From Cardiocondyla obscurior (Eukaryota > Arthropoda > Insecta > Hymenoptera > Formicidae), in contig NC_091876.1 in the NCBI RefSeq assembly GCF_019399895.1, forward strand, positions 3,448,381 through 3,512,380: a DNA stretch of 64,000 nucleotides, given 5' to 3'. A program made the translations under genes and the position numbers. The notes under the pieces were generated by a model. That model searched no databases. It was not told where the DNA came from and saw only the letters and a list, made by a program, of their open reading frames with translations. Shown piece by piece: positions 53,301 through 62,251 of the stretch. Numbering within the stretch: the stretch's first letter is position 1; each line of letters begins with the position of its first letter.

Positions 53301-53354
53301 CCTGGTGAGCTGCTTCTGTATGTGGCCGCTCATGTTCGACGCAACCATCGCCAT
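27473..53354 (-). CDS. LRCH: LRCH: leucine-rich repeat and calponin-homology domain protein (13 exons)
   Basis: Adaptor of the LRCH1-4 family; known members act at the cell cortex and, in vertebrates, bind DOCK guanine-exchange factors. Coding exons (minus strand, 5' to 3'): 53354-53168, 33975-33831, 33479-33247, 32938-32802, 32405-32190, 31862-31701, 31107-30986, 30789-30643, 29940-29546, 29367-29216, 29143-29006, 28931-28854, 27712-27473. They sum to 2352 nt, giving 783 aa plus stop, with every junction GT-AG and in phase. Residues about 30-235 are leucine-rich repeats, 236-600 a low-complexity Ser/Thr/Pro linker, about 630-740 a calponin-homology domain, and about 763-780 a hydrophobic C-terminal segment as in LRCH4-type proteins. 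Domain order and length fit the family. I chose the first ATG (53354); the in-frame codon upstream at 53396 is GTG. Alternative last exons, known in this family, cannot be excluded. Confidence 0.95.
29546..31862 (-). CDS. LRCH: LRCH coding exons 6-9 (linker)
   Basis: Exons 31862-31701, 31107-30986, 30789-30643 and 29940-29546. The encoded linker is rich in Ser, Thr, Pro, Asn and Gln and has no recognisable fold; short charged stretches such as MILHDQLEKRRLERS and REYKEALKQQRANEG look helical. Exon 9 (395 nt) is the longest exon. The intron between exons 8 and 9 carries a MITE-like insertion at 30284-30406, outside the splice sites. Confidence 0.9.
30284..30406. mobile_element. MITE-like element (123 bp) with terminal inverted repeats and 9-bp flanking duplication
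   Basis: The element begins ACAGGGTGTTT and ends with the reverse complement of ACAGAGTGTTT. The arms stay alignable for about 40 bp (TCACTCTCGATAACT against TCACTCCCAATAACT). Both sides are flanked by the identical ATTTTATAT (30275-30283 and 30407-30415), extendable to 11 bp if the terminus is set at CAGGG. It has no coding capacity. It lies in the LRCH intron between exons 9 and 8, away from splice sites. A 9-11 bp duplication hints at a Mutator-like source, but the class is not certain. Confidence 0.7.
32190..33975 (-). CDS. LRCH: LRCH coding exons 2-5 (leucine-rich repeat block)
   Basis: Exons 33975-33831, 33479-33247, 32938-32802 and 32405-32190. They read as consecutive LxxLxLxxNxL repeats, e.g. 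LEKLHLYHNAIRIIP, LQTLLVAHNRLASLP, LAELDAGCNEITSLP, LVKLDISGNRISVLP, then the conserved exit segment LCIRGRTHIFKYLERQAAK that also follows the LRRs in vertebrate LRCH proteins. Exon 5 continues into the linker with VDSGYSTSDGLDKRWSQE. Intron phases are 2, 1, 0, 0. Several reading frames on the opposite strand here are shadows. Confidence 0.95.
36098..36289 (+). CDS. Possible small antisense ORF (63 aa) with TATA box and polyadenylation signal
   Basis: ATG at 36098 opens a 63-codon frame ending in TAA. A TATAAATATA lies 36 bp upstream (from 36063), and two overlapping AATAAA signals (36288 and 36292) overlap the stop. The peptide has a basic Gly/Cys/Arg-rich centre (RGGCTGRFRKGRCTG) but no signal peptide and no family I recognise. 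It is nested in LRCH intron 1 on the opposite strand. The arrangement could be chance. Confidence 0.12.
   Translation: MGMINIICPALRGGCTGRFRKGRCTGIFQGPRSRSYCRGSIRDCVTRTLSHYLIEGRGNFINL
38571..38618 (+). repeat. (AAAAG)n microsatellite
   Basis: Roughly 48 bp of AAAAG units interrupted by two AATAG variants, inside LRCH intron 1 just before a GC-rich island. Confidence 0.85.
38852..38882. repeat. Short perfect inverted repeat in a GC-rich island
   Basis: GCGGCAAAT (38852-38860) and its exact reverse complement ATTTGCCGC (38874-38882) are separated by 13 bp that include CCCATGGGG. It could be a bipartite protein-binding site in the 38.6-39.0 kb island; no function is shown. Confidence 0.35.
40894..40910 (+). 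mobile_element. Possible transposon terminus (ACAGGGTGTCCCAG)
   Basis: ACAGGGTGTCCCAG resembles the CAGGGTGT ends common on insect repeats and is close to the terminus of the element at 30284. No second terminus or duplication was found, so only a fragment is proposed. Confidence 0.25.
42079..42301. mobile_element. Palindromic MITE-like element (about 220 bp)
   Basis: The left arm runs from CGCTGAGAAAAAAAA to about 42180. The right arm, read on the other strand, runs from CACTGAGAAAAAAATT and matches it over about 100 bp, including a 19-bp identical block ATTTAAAGTAAGCAAAAAT. The element is AT-rich with no coding capacity, so it folds into one long hairpin. A clear target-site duplication was not found. 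Such terminal-inverted-repeat elements are typically non-autonomous DNA transposons. Confidence 0.65.
43336..43506. repeat. Long inverted repeat forming a hairpin (about 170 bp)
   Basis: TATCTATTCG at 43336 is mirrored by CGAATAGATA ending at 43506. The arms (about 65 bp each) remain alignable inward to GGCAAAGACGGT / ACCGTCTTTGTC, with a central loop of roughly 40 bp. No flanking duplication or TIR signature is seen. It may be a MITE or a transcribed hairpin giving small RNAs. It lies 0.5-0.8 kb upstream of the repeated exon-pair units. Confidence 0.6.
43647..43920 (+). repeat. Two-copy tandem duplication, period about 144-149 bp
   Basis: ACTACGC at 43647 recurs at 43796, and AACGAAAAC at 43702 recurs at 43846. 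Between them the order AACGAAAAC, GATACGAGAACCATC-like, TCTC-rich, then GAGTACGTG-like is repeated as AACGAAAAC, GTATGAGAACTATC, CTCTCTTC, GAGCACGTG. A plus-strand frame runs through both copies and the encoded repeats are similar (RNSHFRLTKTSRYEN and RNTHLRTTKTAWYEN), but it lacks an ATG start (its first usable codon is TTG). A T-rich tract and TTGCAG acceptor-like site follow the second copy. Confidence 0.55.
44043..44344 (+). ncRNA. Two-exon unit, copy 1 (putative spliced antisense RNA in LRCH intron 1)
   Basis: Exon A ends ...CGGCGGAGCAACTTATAG at 44188 before GTGAGA. Exon B spans 44305-44344 (after TTATGTTTCAG, before GTAAGC). The intron is 116 bp. A TATAAATAA at 43988 lies upstream, but spacing to any initiator is short. 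A small frame can be read across the A-B join (MARHVPSERMS...), yet copy 2 carries a 1-nt indel in exon A that breaks it, so RNA function without a protein is the likelier reading. Transcription is not proven. Confidence 0.45.
44387..44717 (+). ncRNA. Two-exon unit, copy 2 (tandem duplicate of the unit at 44043)
   Basis: Repeats copy 1 with an exact 360-bp offset at exon A (CATCCTGCATCGGCGGAGCA starts at 44161 and at 44521). Exon A2 ends at 44548 before GTGAGA. Exon B2 is 44674-44717 after TTATGTTACAG and before GTGAGT. The sequence after exon B1 also matches that after B2 (GAAAAATAACGCGCG against GAAAAATAGCGAGCG), so the duplication covers the whole unit. Splice signals are kept, while small indels disrupt reading frames. 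If the array is one transcript it would be A1-B1-A2-B2. Confidence 0.45.
53168..53354 (-). CDS. LRCH: LRCH coding exon 1 (N-terminus)
   Basis: Encodes the first 62 residues, beginning MAMVASNMSGHIQKQ, and leads into the LRR start with LSGELKLSGRKLKDFP, the family's N-cap pattern. The donor is GTGAGT after 53168, leaving one G that joins AC of the next exon to make Asp (phase 1). It is separated from exon 2 by 19.2 kb. The surrounding 53.2-53.7 kb is GC- and CpG-rich, as expected for a promoter-proximal exon. Confidence 0.93.
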
Positions 53355-54076
53355 ATTACATTTTTCGGACACGGGCACACGCGGCGCGGACCGCACGCGA
53401 TACCGACCCCGACGATGCGCGGCGACGGCGTCCGCGGCCGGCGAGGCGGAGGCAGCTGCCTCCCTGACGTAGCACCCGCACGCGACGCGCGTTCCGGTCC
53501 GCCCGTGCTACAGAGTAACACGCTCGACAAGTACACGAGTACGACGCGCACCAACCACTCCCCCGAATGTCAATGTCGCTACTGATTCGCGCGACTCGTC
53601 GAAGTCGCATCGGCGTCTCCACCGCGCGACCGTCGCGCCACCTGAACGGGCGAGGCTTGGCACTCGTCGTCATGACAACCGGTCGAGGCAATCATCCTTT
53701 CCGACGAACTCGAGAAAGCTCATTTCTTTTTACATTGATCGCAGAATTAATAATTAAAATATGCGTAACAGAAAAGCAATATTTGAGAATAGGAATAAAT
53801 GTTGAATATTAGGAAAAACAATTTCAAATGATTTAATTAGTAACATTTTCAGACGTCGATTAATATCTACATCTCGTCCCGTTCATTTGTACATACGTGT
53901 TTGTTAATTATACGAATTTTAGGTGCTTATTCGTAATAATTATTTATCAGTTAATGTTAAGTGTGTTAAATATTTTGGTATAAATAAACCGTATATTGCC
54001 ATAATGCTCTTACAGCATTCATGATAATATTACGCAATTTCACTAAAGAAAATAGTTCTAAAAGGCAGTTCTAGAA
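53355..54076 (-). promoter_or_regulatory. Probable LRCH promoter/5' UTR and GFM1 3' flank
   Basis: 722 bp between the LRCH start codon and the GFM1 stop codon, both on the minus strand. The part next to LRCH (to about 53.7 kb) is GC- and CpG-rich, the rest AT-rich. It must contain the LRCH promoter and the GFM1 3' UTR. No core-promoter element is clear enough to name. Confidence 0.5.
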
Positions 54077-57000
54077 TTAATTTTTCGATTTCTGAGATTT
54101 TTCAACCACTATTCCTTGTGATTCTTGATATAGCCTAATTTGTTCTTCCTGTACTTCAGGTACGCAAGGACTGTACCTCGCGTATTCCATGGTAAACTCT
54201 CCTTTACCTTGCGTGGTCGATCTCAATTCACCGGAATAACCGAACATCTCGTTAAGTGGTACTTCTGCTATGATTGTGAACCAATCGTCTATCACTTCTG
54301 TCGAATTTACGAGTCCTTTTCTCTTACTAATTTGTCCTAATACCACACCCTAAAAATAAATATATAAAAAACATTTTTAATAAAAAGTAGTAATCACGTA
54401 AACGCAAAATCAGCTCCACAGAATATATGTTTTTACCTGAAACTCGTGCGGGCCTGTAACTTCAACTAACATAATTGGTTCCAAAAGCCGCCAGTTACCA
54501 TATTCAAAAGTGTGCCTAATAGCACCTTGCGCGGCTTGAAAGAAAGCAAATTCCGAAGAATCGACGGAATGATGCATACCATCGATTATTCTAAACCTAA
54601 TCCCAGCAATTTTATGACCACTGAGCAAACCTTTCTCACACATCGATCTAAAACCTTTCTCCACACCCGGAATATATTGTTTCGGGACATTTGTTCCAAT
54701 AGTTTCGTCGGAAAATTCAATAACTGTATTTTTCTGAGGTGGCAAAGGCTAAAATACAAAGTTTTCTTATAAATAAAATAAAATACGAGCAAAATAAAAA
54801 ATAATAAAACCCAATGTGCAACATCGGTAAATATTAAAGATAAAAATTCATTGAAATAATTTATATTTTACCTCTAAAATTCCTATTACTCGGGCGTACT
54901 GACCAGCACCACCAGATTGCTTTTTGTGAAGATAATCAAACTCACAAGGGCTAGTTATAGTCTCGCGAAAAGAAACTTTTGGTTTTCCAAGAATAATTGG
55001 ACAATTATATTCACGTTCTAATCTTTGCGCATAAATTTCTAAATGTAATTCACCCATACCAGAAATTATACTTTCCTGAAAAAGGTAAAAATATTTCAAA
55101 ATACAAATCGGAGCTTTTTACTGAAAATGTTGCAAAATAAATGGTACCTTATTATCTGTATCGTAGTGAACACGCAAAGTTGGATCTTCTCTTGTAAATC
55201 GGTTAATGCCTTTTGCAAAATTGTCTCTATCTTTCGAATGTTTTGGTTGTACAGACATTGATACCACAGCATCGGGAACATAAATTGATTCCATTGACAA
55301 ATTTAAATTAACATCTTTAACAAAAGTATCACCAGATGCACAATCTATGCCAAATAAAGCAAAAATATCTCCCGCATAAACTTCTGTAACATCTTCCATT
55401 TGATCTGCATGAAGTCGAACTAACTTTTGAGCTCGTACCTGAAATGTAATTATAACGGCACTTATTAAAATATTTTTCAATAGAAAATTATCGAAAACCT
55501 ATTGTATGAACATATGTATAAACAATAACCTTCTTTCGTGTTCTTGTATTATACAATGATTCCGACTTTTTCAACATTCCTTGATAACAGCGAAAATATG
55601 TTAATTGGCCGTATTTTCCAGCCTCCAACTTGAATGCCAATCCAACGAAAGGTTTTGCATCGTTGCGATTAGAATCCAATAAAACTTTAGTTTGTTCACT
55701 ACTAAAAATAAATACAATTTATTTTTAGATATACAATATATATTAAATATATAAAATGTAAAAAGCTTACTCGGATTTTTCTCGGAAAGCATAATTCTCT
55801 ACTTCTCCTGGATGTGGTAAATAGTTTATTACAGCATCTAACAATGGCTGAACACCTTTATTTTTTAATGCAGTACCAACTAGCACAGGTGTAAACTTTC
55901 TTTTCAAACAACTCCTACGTACAGCATCCATAATATCTTTCTCAGTTATTTCTGCCTCGTTTAAATATAATTCACCAAGTGTATCGTCTGCATTGCTTAG
56001 GTGTTCAATTAATTCTTGCCTTTTTTCGTTTACCTCTAAACAGAATTCCAAATTAACAATTTTATAAATTAAAAACTTAAAAATGCAAATATTTTAGTAT
56101 AAATTTGATTTATATGAAGTACCTGCATTCATATTTTTTGGGATTTCATCCTCTCTGACAGTTTCTCCAAAATCCCCTTCAAAATAAAGTGCTTTTTGAG
56201 CAATTAAATCAATAATGCCCTTTGTATTACTTTCTAATCCAATCGGTAATTGTATAAATGCAGCATTATGATGCAGTTTGTTTCTCATCTGCTGCAAGAC
56301 CTTTTTTGGATTTGCACCCATTCTGTCCAATTTATTAATAAATGCTAAGCAAGGTACATTGTATCTCTTCATCTGTCGATTCACAGTCAAAGTCTGTGAT
56401 TGAACACCACCTACAGCACAGAGAACTAGAATAGCACCATCTAATACTCTCAGAGCTCGTTCAACTTCCACTGTAAAATCAACATGACCTGGTGTATCAA
56501 TTATATTAATATTATGGTCTTTGTATAATGTATATGTAGCAGCTGACTGAATAGTGATGCCTCTCTGTCTTTCCAATTCCATACTGTCCATAGTTGCACC
56601 TACATTATCTTTTCCCTTTACCTAATGTCAGAAAAAAACTTTTGTTTAAACATATATATATGAGATATATTATTATAATTTTTGTCATTTTACAAAAAAT
56701 ATATTCTATCATCATAGTTTCGTCCTAGATATATTTAATAATAAAGTTTTACGTTTACCTCGTGCATTTCGGATATTCTGCCAGTATAAAAGAGAATACG
56801 TTCAGTCAGTGTCGTTTTTCCAGAATCAATGTGAGCGGATATACCAATGTTCCTAAGCTTCTCCAGCGATTTGTGCTCGGCAAATTTAGCGTGAGACGCC
56901 AGAAATCGTACATTTTGCTGCAGAAATAATACAATTCAATAAATAACACGAATGTTTTACCGCGGAGAAATATATATTCGCGAAAGCGATTAAAACTTAG

Positions 57001-57096
57001 AATCGTAAAGGTTAGATATCTTACTCCATAAATACACGATCGCTTTAAAAGCTGATTTAAACTGATGTTGCGGCTTAAAAATGCCACGATAGTCAT
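54077..57096 (-). CDS. GFM1: Mitochondrial elongation factor G 1 (mtEF-G1), 9 exons
   Basis: GTPase that translocates peptidyl-tRNA and mRNA on the mitochondrial ribosome. Exons (minus): 57096-57025, 56917-56759, 56621-56123, 56035-55771, 55701-55530, 55438-55148, 55075-54872, 54748-54437, 54349-54077; total 2247 nt, 748 aa, close to the human protein's 751. G motifs are all intact: AHIDSGKTT (residues 52-60), RGITI (97-101), DTPGH (119-123) and NKLD (173-176). Later exons give the domain II region (KYGQLTYFRCYQG), GMGELHLEI of domain III, and domain IV/V segments such as GFRSMCEKGLLSGH and NEMFGYSGELRSTTQGKGEF. The N-terminus is short, basic and hydrophobic as expected for a mitochondrial presequence. 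The start is the first ATG (57096); the codon at 57108 is TTG. All introns are short and GT-AG. Confidence 0.97.
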
Positions 57097-58139
57097 GATG
57101 GTCGGCAATTTATTTGATCAGCGAACACTTTTTATATATGCAAACTTTATTCGTAAGAAATTCAATTTTTTACGTATCCACGTGAGACATCCAACCATCT
57201 AAATATCTAATCTGCCGACTCCTACTCTACCTGCTCCTACCCCACCATGTCTCACTCTTGCCCGTTCGTGAGCTGCTAGCTTCGTGAAGTCGGTGAGTCC
57301 GTTCAGTGGCGCCGTCATTCCACTTACGTCGAACTATCCCTCGCCTCGGACAGTTGGAGCGTACGAACGTACGAGCGGGACGGATCGCGGGCCGTGATCA
57401 ACGACGTTAACCGCCTTTTCGGAACTACGTAACGTGATAGCTGTACAGCCGAGTGTCTAGACGCCGTCGAATATCGTCCTCCCTTCGGGATGAGTATTTC
57501 GCCTCTCAGATATTTAGATTCACTCGATTTTCGAAATACGGGAAAGCGGATCGCGGAGGGTACGCGACCAGCGCCAACTGCCATCTTATTCGCGCCCATC
57601 ATGCAACGTAAAAATAAATGACGATCGGCACCGCGGAAGTATCCCCGATTGAGTTCTTGCCGATGCGGAGTCTCGTTAGTACGCGTCCCGTCTGTATCGG
57701 ATGTTTCTCGAGATACGTTACGTGAGCGTCAGCAAGTAATCACGTACGGTAGGACGTAGCGACGCTGATCTGATTCGCGTAGTGATAATAAACGGCGCCG
57801 TGCTCAACTAATGGCGGAGTATCGCTGACTATAGCAGATCGAATTAACTTGCGTCGACGGTTTATGACGGTACGTGTAACGCCGAAGTACTTGTAGGATT
57901 GGAACGTTCGTACGTAATTGCACCGTTCTTTTGTCGTTCTTCCTTCGCGAGACGGGTTGCGGAGTCAGCGCCGAATCCTGCCTGCTTGGGTGACTTAGGT
58001 TCGTCTAATGAACATCGTCGATGTCGAGCGGATGACATTTTCGCGGTCGCGTCTTCTTTCTTTCGTCGTTCCGGCATAATGTATTAACCTCGGGAGTGGC
58101 ATAGTACTGTGTGATTATGCGATCAGTGTATTCATCGTA
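57097..58139. promoter_or_regulatory. GFM1 upstream region, CpG-rich
   Basis: CpG-rich DNA between the GFM1 start and exon A3 of the plus-strand unit, consistent with a bidirectional promoter region. GCCATCTT (a Pho/YY1-type site) occurs on the plus strand near 57,581. An ATG-initiated minus-strand frame (57602-57324, 92 codons) lies here; it has no known domain and may be an upstream ORF or chance. Confidence 0.35.
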
Positions 58140-58993
58140 CGAGTTCAAAACTAGAAGGGTCTGAGAGGAGGTGGTGACCTAGGAAGTATCGGGCATTGGC
58201 GGAGCAACGTCTAGGTAATCATCTCTCATCTGCACGAATATAATTAATCTCCCATTTAGTCGAGTTGTATTATCCCGATAAATTAGATTAGGTAAATTAG
58301 TTAACAGGGAGAGGGAGGGTGGATGAAAAGATTAGAGGATTTTAGAAAAGAGGCAGAGGAGAAAAAGAAATCAGAGAAGTAAGAATGGAAACAAGAAAGG
58401 AAAGAGAGAGAGAGAGAGAGAAGAGGAGAAAAGAAATGAAGAGATTAGGAATGCAAAGAAAAATTATAAATAAGATGCAAAAGCTTTGGAAGCAGAGAAA
58501 AGCGAGAGGAAAGAAAAGACAGGCGAAATAGAATAGGAGAGATAAGGAGAGATAGAAATGGCGATAGAGAGGAGAGATAGATGATAATGGGAGTGAGAAT
58601 AGAGGCGAGAACAGAAGGCGACATAGGATAAAATTAGAATAAAGGAGAAATGTATAAAGAATTAGGTCAAGTTTAGTAAGTTAAGTTAGATTATAAGAGA
58701 ATAAAATAGTACGAAAATTGTAACCCCGAGGGGAAACAATAAATTCTATTTATCTAAGTTAAAAAGTTAACAATAAAATTAAAGTAAAAGAAAAAAGAAG
58801 GAAATTCTTTCAACTCTTAGAAAAATTAATTCAATTAAAATTAATAAAATTCTTTGAAAGAAAAATTAATGATTTAATTATAAGATCCTTTAAAATATTG
58901 ATTGCTATGCAGTATGTTTTTAATTTAAATGTTATATTTTTTTGTTACAGTATCACCGTGGCTAGCTGTATAACTCCGCCTGCAACAGTTTCG
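58140..58993 (+). ncRNA. Two-exon unit, copy 3 (dispersed, upstream of GFM1)
   Basis: Exon A3 contains CTGAGAGGAGGTGG...GCATTGGCGGAGCAACG and ends CTAG at 58214 before GTAATC. Exon B3 is 58951-58993 (TATCACCG...AACTCCGCCTGCAACAG...TTTCG) after TTTTTTTGTTACAG and before GTAAGT. This matches the order, boundaries and splice positions of the two copies at 44 kb, but the intron is 736 bp because it holds a purine-rich stretch. It is divergent from GFM1 and convergent with DXO. The 5' end is unknown; 57.6-58.1 kb is CpG-rich and could be the promoter. Confidence 0.42.
58296..58690 (+). repeat. Purine-rich, C-poor stretch with (AG)n
   Basis: About 400 bp almost devoid of C and rich in GA on the plus strand, including an (AG)n run near 58402-58421. 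It lies inside the intron of copy 3 of the two-exon unit. It looks like expanded simple sequence. Confidence 0.6.
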
Positions 58994-59449
58994 GTAAGTC
59001 AGAAATAATTACTTTGAATAATGGGCAAATGATGATCGTATTTATAAAATGAGCAATTTATTGAGCAACCGTACAAAAAATAATTGATACAGGGTATCGC
59101 TCTGTAAGGTGCAATCTTAAAACGGTTACAAAACGGAAGAGAGATATAATTATAAATAAATATGCAGCATGCAGAAAGTCATGCATTTTACAAATTCGGT
59201 ATTTCACGTTACAAATCAAAGAGAATGCAATACTATCTTTAAACTAAAAAATTTTAAACGAAAATGTTTGATATTTAATAAGGCTTTTAATTAGTAATCA
59301 AATATATTATAAAAAATAAAGAGTACAAATATTATATGTAACAAAAATAATATAAAGAAAAGTTATACGTTTTTTATAACGTATTAATAATGCGACATAA
59401 TATAGTATGATGAATAACGATAATGTAAAAATATTTATCAAATTGTTGT

Positions 59450-60968
59450 TTACTTCGAACACTTATATTTCTCCATCTTCTCAACAAACCATGGTTTTAC
59501 AAAAAGAAATTTTTCGTCGTCAGGGTCTTCTTCGCTATAGCTCACAATATTTTTCGTACTCCACCTCCATTTGAATTTATATGAACATTCATTATGATTT
59601 TTCGTGACAATTTTTTTTACATTGTCTAAGAACATCTTGCAAGCTATTTTACATTTGTCGACATTATATGAGTTCTGCAAAGAATAATTCTATATTAAAT
59701 ATATCCTTAAATTTTTTTTAGTTATTATTTATACAGAATTATTTTACACTTGAAAATTGTAGTAAATCATCCATAGTATATTCTTTTACTCTTGTTACTC
59801 TTCCAAAAGAATTTTTAAATCCACACATAATTTTGTTCATTTGCACTATGTAAATCTGACTCCACCATTGAACTGCTATTTTGTCAGGAACTTTGTCATG
59901 TATATCTAAGTGACTATTTCGATACGTTTTCAATTCAATTAGTTCAAAATTTTTGCCAACGAGTGTATCTGTTATTGGTTCTTCCGAAATTATTCCATCA
60001 ATTTCAGCTCCGTATAATAACGAATAATTGTCAAAATTTGCTTTAAACATACAGTAAAATTTTTCGTTTTCGTCAAGTGGTATTGATAGATTTGGTTCGC
60101 TTGATGGGTGATCTAACAAAAAAAAAAAAATTTAATTAGTTAAATGGATTAATTACGTAATAGACGTTATATATATTTTGGATACATAATTAAATTTTTT
60201 ATGATTATTTGTCATACATAGCGTGAAGTACCTGCAACCATGTATTGTTCAAACTTAAATCCCCGTGACTCAAATAGCTTATCCATCTTTGTTTTATTCG
60301 CATAATGATATTCTGTCTCATCTGAATAAAAGTGGCATAAATATATTGTACCACGGTATTTACTAGCGTAAATAGTCCAGTCATCTCCGTAACTATACGG
60401 GGAACTTAAAATCTTTTTTATTACCCCACGCGAACAGATAAAATCTATATCGAACCTAATTAATTAATATTATTTTCGATTAGGTCAAATTAATTACTAA
60501 ATATATTATTAAAAACATTAAATAAGAAATAGAGAAATCCCTTCCAAAGATATCATATACGAAATATACACTATGCACAGAGTTTTGTAAAGTATAATAA
60601 AATTATATATCTATATTATAATTATAATTAAGCATGCCATTCAAGTTTTATGTTATGATAATTATCGCAACGTACCAACGGTCTTTTTCCACTGAAAGTG
60701 GTTTGTCTATTCGATGATGATTATCGCAAATCCATTTCAATATGTTGTCTAATTTTATGTGCAAATGAGCCGAGTGATGAACAGGCCCATTATTTTTTGT
60801 GAGATCAAAATTTGTGTTGTCGAGATTCGAAGGGCGAATCACATATTTCAATTGCGATAAATCGTCGTGATACTGTAAATTACCGTCGATACTAAAATGT
60901 CCTATCAATTCAACTGTTAAAGTTGGAACCGTCACTTTTTGTTCAATGTCATTTATTTTAAAAGACAT
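59450..60968 (-). CDS. DXO: DXO/Rai1 family decapping exoribonuclease, 4 exons
   Basis: Predicted enzyme of RNA 5'-end quality control: DXO/Dom3Z/Rai1 proteins remove incomplete or non-canonical caps and several degrade the RNA 5' to 3'. Exons (minus): 60968-60676, 60455-60232, 60112-59748, 59674-59450; 1107 nt, 368 aa (mammalian DXO about 396). Visible family motifs: GVIKKILSSPY and RGTIYLC in exon 2; GFKFEQYM, carrying the conserved Glu of the active site; GAEID (residues 207-211) for the metal-binding E-x-D; ELK (232-234); and WWSQI, matching the WWAQS segment of DXO. The catalytic acidic residues thus look intact. Introns have phases 2, 1 and 0. It starts 1.28 kb from misato, divergently. 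Insects can carry more than one Rai1-like gene, so orthology to DXO rather than another paralogue is inferred. Confidence 0.9.
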
Positions 60969-62251
60969 TGTTGCGTTTTTGTTAATTCGGCAAGGGTAAG
61001 CACTCGTTGATAGAACGTATGAACTGAATATTCAACGGCAGGAATAAGACTGCTGGTTAGAGCTAATAAATAAGGACTATACGATTAAAAAAGCGATAAG
61101 AGAGTTGCGGGAAAAGATAATAAATATCTCTGTTTACATACTTCCTTGATCCATAATCATTAGATGTTTAAAAAAATTCCCTACAGTCTCTACACTATAC
61201 ATTGTACACTCTTCTAACACTCGAACTGATTAAGCTAGTTGCTCTTAATCAATAACCCTTTGTCTGGCAATCTTCAGATAAATGTCTCCGGCAAAGAAAA
61301 CAAAAAATACACACTTTTGCGTAACACAGTACATATACATAGAAAGAAAAGTGATTGGATCATTTTTTTTTATGTATTTGCTGATGGACCAATCGTTCTT
61401 TAATGCACATGCGTAATGCGTCACATAAAAGTTTATCAGTCTTGAAGCCCCTTCTATGTTTAAGTTTCAAGATAAATGTGCAATAAGCCTTAGCTGCACA
61501 TGACACTTTTAGGCTGTCAGAAATAGATTAATCATAGTAAAGTGTAAGGCAGTGAAGAGAATAATAATTAGTTTAGTATTTTTATTTGTATATTTAGATA
61601 AGTTATTAACGTTATACATATAATTTCATTATTGTCATTTAATCATTACGATAGTTTAAAAAGAACAGAATAAAAGTTGAAGGGATTTTATTCTTGAACT
61701 TGTACGAAAGTGACAGTACAATTTTATTTTTAATATAATTATGTCAGCTGAATTAATTTTTAATTTGTTAATTAAAGTTTAATTAAAACAGTCTTTATCT
61801 GGATTAGTGATTATCAGTAAACTGAGGAACATCTTTGGAGGCTTTATAAAGTATTTAAAAAAAAGTTTGTTCTCTTTTTATTACATTCGTATAAGGATAA
61901 GGACTGGTTGTAGTTCAGTTTTAAAAAACAGACCAAGGTTCCGCAGATACTGACAGATACGTATGTACAATTGGCGGGCAGGTTAGAAGTAACCTGCTAT
62001 CAGTGTTTTTATATTCGACAAGCTATATAAGAATTATATAAATTGCGAGTGAATTAAAAACTACAATTATTCGATAGAGCTTTAAAAAAATTTATTATAT
62101 TTGGCACGAGAATATGTACAATTATGTGAACAGATTAAAAGATATCATAACCTCTACTTATTAGTAGAAAGCAGGCAAACAAAGAATATTTTACATTTGA
62201 TCAATTAACGTATATTGTTCTGTAGAGAACAATATAAAAAATTAAATAAAT
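60969..62251. promoter_or_regulatory. Divergent DXO/misato intergenic region
   Basis: 1283 bp, AT-rich, separating the DXO start (minus) from the misato start (plus); it must contain both promoters. A perfect hairpin GCAGGTTA-GAAG-TAACCTGC occupies 61978-61997. No open frame or RNA gene was recognised. Confidence 0.5.

Noticed and set aside
53355..53396. N-terminal extension of LRCH by 14 codons
   Set aside because: The upstream in-frame codon at 53396 is GTG; the first ATG is at 53354.
57097..57108. Four-codon extension of GFM1
   Set aside because: The codon at 57108 is TTG; the first in-frame ATG is at 57096.
57324..57602. 92-codon minus-strand ATG frame upstream of GFM1
   Set aside because: No domain and no splice link to GFM1 that keeps frame; at best an upstream ORF in the 5' region.
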